64,000 bases of DNA, taken from Colletes latitarsis (taxonomy: Eukaryota; Arthropoda; Insecta; Hymenoptera; Colletidae). The notes below the pieces were generated by a model. It did not search any database, was not told the origin of the DNA, and saw only the letters and a list, made by a program, of their open reading frames with translations. The translations under genes were made by a program, and so were the position numbers. The stretch spans positions 22,338,001 through 22,402,000 of the forward strand of contig NW_027488366.1 in NCBI RefSeq assembly GCF_051014445.1, read 5' to 3'. Below are positions 28,880 through 40,362 of the stretch, piece after piece; the stretch's first letter is position 1, and every line of letters starts with the position of its first letter.

Positions 28880-29700
28880 GATTTGCCCTCATCAGGCTCA
28901 TACTTTCGCCTTTTTCACATACTTGTTGAACAGATCCTGGGTTTTTTCTGGTTTGAATCACGTAGTAGTGTGGCACCACACGGAAACAGTCCATCAAACC
29001 TGATTTGGATCAATATTTTAGAGGATAACGTATGTTAGGTCTAGGTTAGGTCTGGGATTTTCACTCATCAGACTCATACTTTCGCATTCTTCACATACTT
29101 GTTGAACGGATCCTGGGTTTTTTTCTGGTTTGGATCACGTAGTAATGTGGAACCACACTGAAACAATCAATTAAACATGGTCTTGATAAATATTTTAGAG
29201 GATGACGCATGTTAGGTCTGGGTTAGGTCTAGGATTTGCCCCCATCAGGCTCATACTTTCGCATATTTCTCATACTTTGTGGCTGGATCCTGGGCTATTT
29301 CTGGATTGGATCACGTAGTAATGTGGTACCACACTGAAATTGTCAATTAAACCTGGTATTGATAATTATTTTAGAGGATAACGCATGTTAGGTCTGGGAT
29401 AGGTCTGGGATTTGCCCTCATCAGGCTCATACTTTCGCCTTTTTCACATACTTGTTGAACAGATCCTGGGTTTTTTCTGGTTTGAATCACGTAGTAGTGT
29501 GGCACCACACGGAAACAGTCCATCAAACCTGATTTGGATCAATATTTTAGAGGATAACGTATGTTAGGTCTAGGTTAGGTCTGGGATTTTCACTCATCAG
29601 ACTCATACTTTCGCATTCTTCACATACTTGTTGAACGGATCCTGGGTTTTTTTCTGGTTTGGATCACGTAGTAATGTGGAACTACACTGAAACAATCAAT
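28880..29700 (+). repeat. Local ~529-bp (3-monomer) duplication
   Basis: Positions ~28880-29165 recur at ~29409-29694. Shared marks are TTTCGCCTTTTTCACA, GGTTTGAATCACG, GTGGCACCACACGGAAAC, CATCAAACCTGATTTGG and GATAACGTATG. The 3-monomer spacing gives 528 bp plus a 1-bp indel. Confidence 0.8.
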
Positions 29701-29704
29701 TAAA

Positions 29705-30190
29705 CCTGGTATTGATAATTATTTTAGAGGATAACGCATGTTAGGTCTGGGATAGGTCTGGGATTTGCCCTCATCAGACTCATACTTTCGCACACTTCAC
29801 ATACTCGTTGAACAGATCCTGGGTTATTTTCTGGTTTGGATCACATAGTAATGTGGTACCACACTGAAACAGTCGAATAAACCAGGTTTCGAGGATAACG
29901 CATGTTAGGTCTAGGTTAGGCCGGGGTTTTTCACACATCAGACTCATACTTTCGCATTCCTCACATACTTGTTGAACGGATCCTGGGTTTTAACTGGTTT
30001 GGATCACGTAGTAATGTGGTACCACACTGAAACATTCAATTAAACATGGTCTTGATAAATATTTTAGAGGATGACGCATGTTAGGTCTGGGTTAGGTCTA
30101 GGATTTGCCCCCATCAGGCTCATACTTTCGCATATTTCTCATACTTTATGGCTGGATCCTGGGCTATTTCTGGATTGGATCACGTAGTAA
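29705..30190 (+). repeat. Duplicate block with a 13-bp monomer deletion, copy 2
   Basis: Partner of 23731-24210, with the same 13-bp deletion. It joins at ~30190 to a different downstream monomer (GTGGGACCACACTG), the left flank of the ~30200-31792 block. Confidence 0.85.
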
Positions 30191-30199
30191 TGTGGGACC

Positions 30200-31792
30200 A
30201 CACTGAAACAATCAATTAAACCTGGTCATGATAAATATTTTAGAGGATAACGCATGTTAGGTCTAGGTTAGGTCTGGGATTTTCACTCATCAGACTCATA
30301 CTTTCGCATTCTTCACATACTTTCTGAACGGATCCTGGGTTTTTTCTGGTTTGGATCACGTAGTAATGTGGGATCACACTGAAACAATCAATTAAACCTG
30401 GTATTGATAAATATTTTAGAGGATAACGCATGTTAGGTCTGGGATAGGTCAGGGATTTGCCCTCATCAGGCTCATACTTTCGCGTTTTTCACATACTTGT
30501 TGAACAGATCCTGGGTTTTTTCTGGTTTGGATCACGTAGTAATGTGGGACCACACTGAAGCAGTCAATTACACCTGGTTTCGATCAATGTTTTGGAGAAT
30601 ATTTCATGTTAGGTCTAGGTTAGGTCTGGGATTTGCTCTCATCAGGCTCATTCTTTCGCATATTTCTCATACTTGATGGCTAGATCCTGGGCTTTTTCTG
30701 GATTGCATCACGTAGTAGTGTGGTACCACACTGAAACAGTCGATTAAACCTGGTTTCGATCAATATTTTTGAGGATAACGCATGTTAGTTCTAGGTTAGG
30801 CCGGGGATTTTCACTCATCAGACTCATACGCTCGCATTCTTCATATACTTTTTGAACGGATCCTGGGATTTTTCTGGTTTGGATCACGTAGTAATGTGGG
30901 ACCACACTGAAACAATCAATTAAACCTGGTCATGATAAATATTTTAGAGGATAACGCATGATAGGTCTGGGTTAGGTCTAGGATTTGCCCTCGACAGACT
31001 CATACTTTCGCGTTTTTCACATACTTGTTGAACAGATCCTGGGGTTTTTCTGGTTTGGGTCACGTAGTACTGTGGTACCACACTGAAATAGTCGATTAAA
31101 CCAGGTTTCGATCAATATTTTTGAGGATAACGCATGTTAGGTCTAGGTTAGGCCTGGGATTTTCACTCATCAGACACATACTTTCGCATTCTTCACATAC
31201 TTGTTGAACGGATCCTGGGTTTTTTCTGGTTTGGATCACATAGTAATGTGGGACCACACTGAAGCAGTCAATTACACCTGGTTTCGATCAATGTTTTGGA
31301 GAATATTTCATGTTAGGTCTAGGTTAGGTCTGGGATTTGCTCTCATCAGGCTCATTCTTTCGCATATTTCTCATACTTGATGGCTAGATCCTGGGCTTTT
31401 TCTGGATTGCATCACGTAGTAATGACGTACAACACTGAAACTGTAAATTATACCTGGTTTACATCAATATTTTAGAGGACAACGCATGTCAGGTCTAGGT
31501 TAGGCCTGGGGTTTGCCCTCATCAGGGTCATACTTTCGCAGTTTTAACATACATGTTGGCCTGATCGAGGGTTATTTCTGCTTTGGATCGCGTAGTGAAG
31601 TGGTACCACAGTGAAGCAGTCCACTAAACCTGGTTTGGATCAATATTTTAGAGGATAACGCATGTTAGGTTTGGGTTAGGTCTAGGATTTGCCCTCATCA
31701 GGCTCATACTTTCGCATATTTCTCATACTTCATGACTAGATCCTGGGCTGTTTCTGGATTGTATCACGTAGTAATGTGGTACCACGCTGAAA
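30200..31792 (+). repeat. Segmental duplicate, copy 2, with two extra monomers
   Basis: Partner of 26690-27930. The extra pair lies at about 30470-30850. The left flank is the block copied from ~23731, so two separate duplications abut here. Confidence 0.82.
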
Positions 31793-32940
31793 CAGTCAAT
31801 TAAAACTGGTTTCGATCAATATTTTAGAGGATAACGCAAGCTAGGTCTGGGATAGGTCTGGGATTCGCCCTCATCAGGCTCATACTTTCGCGTTTTTCAC
31901 ATACTTGTTGAACTGATCCTGGGTTTTTTCTGGTTTGGATCACGTAGCAATGTGGTACCACACCGAAACAGTCGATTAAACCTGGTTTCGATCAATATTT
32001 TAGAGGATAACGCAAGTTTGGTCTGGGATAGGTCTGTGATTTGCCCTCATCAGGCTCATACTTTCGCGTTTTTCACATACTTGTTGAACAGATCCTGGGT
32101 TTTTTCTGGTTTGGATCACGTAGTAATGTGGGACCACACTGAAACAATCAATTAAACCTGGTCATGATAAATATTTTAGAGAATAATTCATGTTAGGTCT
32201 AGGTTAGGTCTGGGATTTGCTCTCATCAGGCTCATTCTTTCGCATATCTCTCACACTTGAGGGCTAGATCCTGGGCTTTTTCTGGATTGCATCACGTAGT
32301 AATGAAGTACAACACTGAAACAGTCAATTAAACCTGGTTTCCATCAATATCTTAGAGGACAACGCAAGTTAGGTCTGGGATAGGTCTGGGATTTGCTCTC
32401 ATCAGGCTCATACTTTCGCGTTTTTCACATACTTGTTGGACAGATCCTGGGTTTTTCTGGTTTGGATCACGTAGTAATGTGGGACCACACTGAAACAATC
32501 AATTAAACCTGGTCATGATAAATATTTTAGAGGATAACGCATGTTAGGTCTAGGTTAGGTCTGGGATTTGCTCTCATCAGGCTCATTCTTTCTCATATTT
32601 CTCATACTAGATGGCTAGTTCCTGGGCTTTTTCTGGATTGCATCACATAGTAATGCAGTACAACACTGAAACACTCTATTAAACCTGGTTTCGATCAATA
32701 TTATTGAGGATAACGCATGTTAGGTCTAGGTTAGGCCTGGGATTTTCACTCATCAGACTCATACTTTCGCATTCTTCACATACTTTTTGAACGGATCCTG
32801 GGTTTTTTCTGGTTTGGATCACATAGTAATGTGGTACCACACTGAAACAGTCGATTAAACCAGTTTTCGATCAATATTTTTGAGGATAACGCATGTTAGG
32901 TCTAGGTTAGGCCGGGGTTTTTCACTCATCAGACTCATAC

Positions 32941-34380
32941 TTTCGCGTTTTTCACATACTTGTTGCACAGGTCCTGTTTTTTTCTGGTTTGGATTACGTA
33001 GTAAAGTGGTACCACACTGAAACAGTCCATTAAACCTGGTTTGGATCAATATTTTAGAGGACAACGCATGTTAGGTCTAGGTTAGCCCTGGAAATTTCAC
33101 TCATCAGACTCATACTTTAGCATTCTTCACATACTTGTTGAACAGATACAGGGTTTTTTATGGTTTGGTTCACGTAGTAATGTGGTACCACACTGAAACA
33201 TTCAATTAAACCTGGTCTTGATAAATATTTTAGAGGATAACGCATGTTAGGTTTGGGTTAGGTCTAGGATTTGTCCTCATCAGGCTCATACATTCGCATA
33301 TTTCTCATACTTCATGGCTAGATCCTTGGCTGTTTCTGGATTGTATCACGTAGTAATGTGGTACCACGCTGAAACAGTCAATTAAACCTGGTTTCGATCA
33401 ATATTTTAGAGGATAACGCAAGTTAGGTCTGGGATAGGTCTGGGATTCGCCCTCATCAGGCTCATACTTTCGCGTTTTTCACATACTTGTTGACCTGATC
33501 CTGGGTTCTTTCTGGTTTGGATCACGTAGTAATGTGATACCACACTGAAACAGTCGATTAAACCCGGTTTCGATCAATATTTTAGAGGATAACGCAAGTT
33601 AAGTCTGGGATAGGTCTGGGATTTGCTCTCATCAGGCTCATTCTTTCGCATATTTCTCATACTTGATGGCTAGATCCTGGGCTTTTTCTGGATTGCATCA
33701 CGTAGTAATGAAGTACAACACTGAAACAGTCAATTAAACCTGGTTTGCATCAATATCTTAGGGGACAACGCAAGTTAGGTCTGGGATAGGTCTGGGATTT
33801 GCCCTCATCAGGGTCATAATTTCGCAGTTCTAACATACATGTTGACCTGATCGAGTGTTTTTTCTGCTTTGGATCACGTAGTAAAGTGGTACCACACTGA
33901 AACAGTCCATTAAACCTGGTTTGGATCAATATTTTTGAGGATAACGCATGTTAGGTCTAGGTTAGGCCTGGGATTTTCACGCATCAGACTCATACTTTCG
34001 CATTCTTCACATACTTGTTGAACGGATCCTGGGTTTTTTCTGGTTTGGTTCACGTAGTAATGTGGGACCACACCGTAACAATCAATTAAACCTGGTTTCG
34101 ATCAATATTTTAGAGGCTAACGCAAGTTTGGTCTGGGATAGGTCTGGGCTTTGCCCTCATCAGGCTCATACTTTCGCGTCTTTCACATACTTGTTGAGCA
34201 GATCCTGGGTTTTTTCTGGTTTGGATCACGTAGTAATGTGGTATCACACTGAAACAGTCAATTAAACCTGGTTTTGATGAATATTTTAGAGAATAATTCA
34301 TGTTAGGTCTAGGTTAGGTCTGGGATTTGCTCTCATCAGGCTCATTCTTTCGCATATTTCTCATACTAGATGGCTAGTTC
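32941..34380 (+). repeat. 1.4-kb recurrent segment, copy 1 of 4
   Basis: A ~1.44-kb, 8-monomer segment that begins with the TTGCACAGGTCCTG monomer and ends in the CATACTAGATGGCTAGTTCC monomer. Its four copies start at about 32941, 35580, 38923 and 42444. The order shows two rounds of duplication: first a 2,639-bp (15-monomer) step within a unit, then the ~6-kb step that doubled both. Confidence 0.85.
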
Positions 34381-35579
34381 CTGGGCTTTTTCTGGATTGC
34401 ATCACATAGTAATGCAGTACAACACTGAAACACTCTATTAAACCTGGTTTCGATCAATATTATTGAGGATAACGCATGTTAGGTCTAGGTTAGGCCTGGG
34501 ATTTTCACTCATCAGACTCATACTTTCGCATTCTTCACATACTTTTTGAACGGATCCTGGGTTTTTTCTGGTTTGGATCACGTAGTAATGTGGGACCACA
34601 CTGAAACAATCAATTAAACCTGGTATTGATAAATATTTTAGAGGATAACGCATGTTAGGTTTGGGTTAGGTCTAGGATTTGCCCTCATCAGGCTCATACT
34701 TTCGCATATTTCTCATACTTCATGACTAGATCCTGGGCTGTTTCTGGATTGTATCACGTAGTAATGTGGTACCACGCTGAAACAGTCGATTAAACCAGGT
34801 TTCGATCAATAATTTTGAGGATAACGCATGTTAGGTCTAGGTTAGGCCTGGGATTTTCACTCATCAGACACATGCTTTCGTATTCTTCACATACTTGTAG
34901 AACGGATCCTGGGTTTTTTCTGGTTTGGATCACGTAGCAATGTGGTACCACACTGAGACAGTCGATTAAACCTGGTTTCGATCAATATTTTAGAGGATAA
35001 CGCAAGTTTGGTCTGGGATAGGTCTGGGATTTGCCCTCATCAGACTCATACTTTCGTATTCTTCACATACTTGTAGAACGGATCCTGGGTTTTTTCTGGT
35101 TTGGATCACATAGTAATGTGGTACCACACTGAAACAGTCGATTAAACCAGTTTTCGATCAATATTTTTGAGGATAACGCATGTTAGGTCTAGGTTAGGCC
35201 GGGGTTTTTCACTCATCAGACTCATACTTTCGCATTCTTCACATACTTGTTGAACGGATCCTGGGTTTTTACTGGTTTGGATCACGTAGCAATGTGGTAC
35301 CACACTGAAACAGTCGATTAAACCTGGTTTCGATCAATATTTTAGAGGATAACGCAAGTTAGGTCTGGGATAGGTCTGGGATTCGCCCTCATCAGGCTCA
35401 TACTTTCGCATTCTTCACATACTTGTTGAACGGATCCTGGGTTTTTACTGGTTTGGATCACGTAGCAATGTGGTACCACACTGAAACAGTCGATTAAACC
35501 TGGTTTCGATCAATATTTTAGAGGATAACGCAAGTTAGGTCTGGGATAGGTCTGGGATTTGCCCTCATTAGGCTCATAC

Positions 35580-37019
35580 TTTCGCGTTTTTCACATACTT
35601 GTTGCACAGGTCCTGTTTTTTTCTGGTTTGGATCACGTAGTAAAGTGGTACCACACTGAAACAGTCCATTAAACCTGGTTTGGATCAATATTTTAGAGGA
35701 CAACGCATGTTAGGTCTAGCTTAGCCCTGGGAATTTCACTCATCAGACTCATACTTTAGCATTCTTCACATACTTGTTGAACAGATACAGGGTTTTTTAT
35801 GGATTGGTTCACGTAGTAATGTGGTACCACACTGAAACATTCAATTAAACCTGGTCTTGATAAATATTTTAGAGGATAACGCATGTTAGGTTTGGGTTAG
35901 GTCTAGGATTTGTCTTCATCAGGCTCATACATTCGCATATTTCTCATACTTCATGGCTAGATCCTGGGCTGTTTCTGGATTGTATCACGTAGTAATGTGG
36001 TACCACGCTGAAACAGTCAATTAAACCTGGTTTCGATCAATATTTTAGAGGATAACGCAAGTTAGGTCTGGGATAGGTCTGGGATTCGCCCTCATCAGGC
36101 TCATACTTTCGCGTTTTTCACATACTTGTTGACCTGATCCTGGGTTCTTTCTGGTTTGGATCACGTAGTAATGTGGTACCACACTGAAACAGTCGATTAA
36201 ACCCGGTTTCGATCAATATTTTAGAGGATAACGCAAGTTAAGTCTGGGATAGGTCTGGGATTTGCTCTCATCAGGCTCATTCTTTCGCATATTTCTCATA
36301 CTTGATGGCTAGATCCTGGGCTTTTTCTGGATTGCATCACGTAGTAATGAAGTACAACACTGAAACAGTCAATTAAACCTGGTTTGCATCAATATCTTAG
36401 AGGACAACGCAAGTTAGGTCTGGGATAGGTCTGGGATTTGCCCTCATCAGGGTCATACTTTCGCAGTTCTAACATACATGTTGACCTGATCGAGTGTTTT
36501 TTCTGCTTTGGATCACGTAGTAAAGTGGTACCACACTGAAACAGTCCATTAAACCTGGTTTGGATCAATATTTTTGAGGATAACGCATGTTAGGTCTAGG
36601 TTAGGCCTGGGATTTTCACGCATCAGACTCATACTTTCGCATTCTTCACATACTTGTTGAACGGATCCTGGGTTTTTTCTGGTTTGGTTCACGTAATAAT
36701 GTGGGACCACACCGTAACAATCAATTAAACCTGGTTTCGATCAATATTTTAGAGGATAACGCAAGTTTGGTCTGGGATAGGTCTGGGCTTTGCCCTCATC
36801 AGGCTCATACTTTCGCGTCTTTCACATACTTGTTGAGCAGATCCTGGGTTTTTTCTGGTTTGGATCACGTAGTAATGTGGTATCACACTGAAACAGTCAA
36901 TTAAACCTGGTTTTGATGAATATTTTAGAGAATAATTCATGTTAGGTCTAGGTTAGGTCTGGGATTTGCTCTCATCAGGCTCATTCTTTCGCATATTTCT
37001 CATACTAGATGGCTAGTTC
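35580..37019 (+). repeat. 1.4-kb recurrent segment, copy 2 of 4
   Basis: Offset 2,639 bp from copy 1. It carries CATTAGGCTC, TCTAGCTTAGCCC and CACGTAATAATG, shared with copy 4 but not with copies 1 and 3. This pairs 2 with 4 and 1 with 3. Confidence 0.85.
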
Positions 37020-37403
37020 CTGGGCTTTTTCTGGATTGCATCACGTAGTAATGAAGTACAACACTGAAACAGTCAATTAAACCTGGTTTCCATCAATATC
37101 TTAGAGGACAACGCAAGTTAAGTCTGGGATAGGTCTGGGCTTTGCCCTCATCAGGCTCATACTTTCGCGTCTTTCACATACTTGTTGAGCAGATCCTGGG
37201 TTTTTTCTGGTTTGGGTCACGTAGTAATGTGGGACCACACTGAAACAATCAATTAAACCTGGTCTTGATAAATATTTTAGAGGATAACGCATGTTAGGTC
37301 TGCGATAGGTCTGGGATTTGCCCTCATCAGACTCATACTTTCGCGTCTTTCACATACTTGTTGAGCAGATCCTGGGTTTTTTCTGGTGTGAATCACGTAG
37401 TAA

Positions 37404-37415
37404 TGTGGTACCACA
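37404..37415. repeat. 12-bp perfect dyad TGTGGTACCACA in the monomer (example)
   Basis: The sequence equals its own reverse complement and includes a GGTACC core. It recurs at the same monomer position in a large share of monomers. Monomers of the GATGGCTAG class carry GAAGTACAACA there and so lack the dyad. Short dyads are common in centromeric satellites without a CENP-B box, where non-B DNA has been proposed to matter. A protein-binding site is an alternative. Confidence 0.8.
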
Positions 37416-37469
37416 CTGAAACAATCAATTAAACCTGATCTTGATAAATATTTTAGAGGATAACGCATG

Positions 37470-37491
37470 TTAGGTCTGGGTTAGGTCTAGG
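37470..37491 (+). repeat. Telomere-like 11-mer direct repeat inside the monomer (example)
   Basis: Two adjacent 11-mers, TTAGGTCTGGG at 37470-37480 and TTAGGTCTAGG at 37481-37491. Nearly every monomer in the window has this pair, or a version whose second copy begins ATAGG. The core TTAGG is the ancestral insect telomere pentamer (established). From memory and not checked, TTAGGTCTGGG itself has been listed among divergent telomere repeats of some Hymenoptera. It is not a telomere here: it occurs twice per 176 bp, not as a continuous run. Confidence 0.8.
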
Positions 37492-37645
37492 ATTTGCCCC
37501 CATCAGGCTCATACTTTCTCATATTTCTCATACTTCATGGCTGGATCCTGGGCTATTTCTGGATTGGATCACGTAGTAATGTAGTGCCACACTGAAACAG
37601 TCAATTAAACCTGGTTTTGATCAATATTTTAAAGGATAACGCAAG
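37470..37645 (+). repeat. Representative 176-bp satellite monomer
   Basis: One complete unit, given as a reference for phase. It runs from one TTAGG to the base before the next. It opens with the doubled 11-mer at 37470-37491, has a T-rich or ATATTT segment in the middle third, and ends with the AT-rich ATCAATATTTTA block and GGATAACGCA. The length is in the range typical of nucleosome-scale satellites such as alpha satellite (171 bp), so one monomer per nucleosome is plausible. That is inference. Confidence 0.95.
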
Positions 37646-38922
37646 TTAAGTCTGGGATAGGTCTGGGCTTTGCCCTCATCAGGCTCATACTTTCGCGTCT
37701 TTCACATACTTGTTGAGCAGATCCTGGGTTTTTTCTGGTTTGGGTCACGTAGTAATGTGTTACCACACTGAAACATTCAATTAAACCTGGTCTTGACAAA
37801 AATTTTAGAGGATAACGCATTTTAGGTTTGGGTTGGTCTAGGATTTGCCCTCATGAGGCTCATACTTTCGCATATTTCTCATACTTCATGGCTAGATCCT
37901 GGGCTGTTTCTGGATTGTATCACATAGTAATGTGGTACCACGCTGAAACAGTCGATTAAACCTGGTTTCGATCAATATTTTAAAGGATAACGCAAGTTAA
38001 GTCTGGGATAGGTCTGGGATTTGACCTCATCAGACTCATACTTTCGCGTTTTTCACATACTTGTTGAACAGATCCTGGGTTTTTTCTGGTTTGGATCACG
38101 TAGTAGTGTGGTACCACACTGAAACAGTCCATTAAACCTGTTTGCGATCAATATTTGAGAGGATAACGCATGTTAGGTCTGGGTTAGGTCTAGGATTTGC
38201 CCTCATCAGGCTCATACTTTCGCATATTTCTCATACTTCATGGCTGGATCCTCGGCTATTTCTGGTTTGGATCACGTAGTAATGTGGGACCACACTGAAA
38301 CAGTCAATTAAACCTGGTTTCGATCAATATATTAGAGAATAATTCATGTTAGGTCCAGGTTAGGTCTGGGATTTGCTCTCATCAGGCTCATTCTTTCGCA
38401 TATTTCTCATACTTGATGGCTAGATCCTGGGCTTTTTCTGGATTGCATCACGTAGTAATGAAGTACAACACTGAAACAGTCAATTAAACCTGGTTTCCAT
38501 CAATATCTTAGAGGACAACGCAAGTTAGGTCTGGGATAGGTCTGGGATTTGCCCACATCAGGCTCATACTTTCGCGTTTTTCACATACTTGTTGAACAGA
38601 TCCTGGGTTTTTTCTGGTTTGGATCATGTAGTAATGTGGGACCACACTGAAACAATCAATTAAACCTGGTCTTGATAAATATTTTAGAGGATAACGCATG
38701 TTAGGTCTGGGATAGGTCTGGGATTTGCCCTCATCAGACTCATACTTTCGCACACTTCACATACTCGTTGAACAGATCCTGGGTTATTTTCTGGTTTGGA
38801 TCCCATAGTAATGTGGTACCACACTGAAACAGTCGATTAAACCAGGTTTCGATCAATATTTTTGAAGATAACGCATGTTAGGTCTAGGTTAGGCCTGGGA
38901 TTTTCACTCATCAGACTCATAC

Positions 38923-40362
38923 TTTCGCGTTTTTCACATACTTGTTGCACAGGTCCTGTTTTTTTCTGGTTTGGATTACGTAGTAAAGTGGTACCACACT
39001 GAAACAGTCCATTAAACCTGGTTTGGATCAATATTTTAGAGGACAACGCATGTTAGGTCTAGGTTAGCCCTGGAAATTTCACTCATCAGACTCATACTTT
39101 AGCATTCTTCACATACTTGTTGAACAGATACAGGGTTTTTTATGGTTTGGTTCACGTAGTAATGTGGTACCACACTGAAACATTCAATTAAACCTGGTCT
39201 TGATAAATATTTTAGAGGATAACGCATGTTAGGTTTGGGTTAGGTCTAGGATTTGTCCTCATCAGGCTCATACATTCGCATATTTCTCATACTTCATGGC
39301 TAGATCCTTGGCTGTTTCTGGATTGTATCACGTAGTAATGTGGTACCACGCTGAAACAGTCAATTAAACCTGGTTTCGATCAATATTTTAGAGGATAACG
39401 CAAGTTAGGTCTGGGATAGGTCTGGGATTCGCCCTCATCAGGCTCATACTTTCGCGTTTTTCACATACTTGTTGACCTGATCCTGGGTTCTTTCTGGTTT
39501 GGATCACGTAGTAATGTGATACCACACTGAAACAGTCGATTAAACCCGGTTTCGATCAATATTTTAGAGGATAACGCAAGTTAAGTCTGGGATAGGTCTG
39601 GGATTTGCTCTCATCAGGCTCATTCTTTCGCATATTTCTCATACTTGATGGCTAGATCCTGGGCTTTTTCTGGATTGCATCACGTAGTAATGAAGTACAA
39701 CACTGAAACAGTCAATTAAACCTGGTTTGCATCAATATCTTAGGGGACAACGCAAGTTAGGTCTGGGATAGGTCTGGGATTTGCCCTCATCAGGGTCATA
39801 ATTTCGCAGTTCTAACATACATGTTGACCTGATCGAGTGTTTTTTCTGCTTTGGATCACGTAGTAAAGTGGTACCACACTGAAACAGTCCATTAAACCTG
39901 GTTTGGATCAATATTTTTGAGGATAACGCATGTTAGGTCTAGGTTAGGCCTGGGATTTTCACGCATCAGACTCATACTTTCGCATTCTTCACATACTTGT
40001 TGAACGGATCCTGGGTTTTTTCTGGTTTGGTTCACGTAGTAATGTGGGACCACACCGTAACAATCAATTAAACCTGGTTTCGATCAATATTTTAGAGGCT
40101 AACGCAAGTTTGGTCTGGGATAGGTCTGGGCTTTGCCCTCATCAGGCTCATACTTTCGCGTCTTTCACATACTTGTTGAGCAGATCCTGGGTTTTTTCTG
40201 GTTTGGATCACGTAGTAATGTGGTATCACACTGAAACAGTCAATTAAACCTGGTTTTGATGAATATTTTAGAGAATAATTCATGTTAGGTCTAGGTTAGG
40301 TCTGGGATTTGCTCTCATCAGGCTCATTCTTTCGCATATTTCTCATACTAGATGGCTAGTTC
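38923..40362 (+). repeat. 1.4-kb recurrent segment, copy 3 of 4
   Basis: Sister of copy 1 at offset 5,982 bp. Shared private changes are GATCCTTGGC, TCTTAGGGGACAACG and TTTTAGAGGCTAACG. Confidence 0.85.

Larger units (their letters stand above)
32924..38914 (+). repeat. Higher-order unit 1 of a ~6.0/6.9-kb tandem pair
   Basis: About 34 monomers. Its left part (32924-34663) matches 38906-40645 at offset 5,982 bp. Its right part (35095-38914) matches 42135-45778, at offset 7,040 bp before ~35390 and 6,864 bp after. The one-monomer change of offset shows that this copy has an extra 176-bp unit near 35220-35395. The unit ends almost exactly where its sister begins, the signature of a tandem duplication by unequal exchange. 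Confidence 0.85.

Noticed and set aside
37470..37491. A true telomere tract
   Set aside because: The telomere-like 11-mer occurs only as a pair within each 176-bp monomer, never as a longer uninterrupted run in this window.
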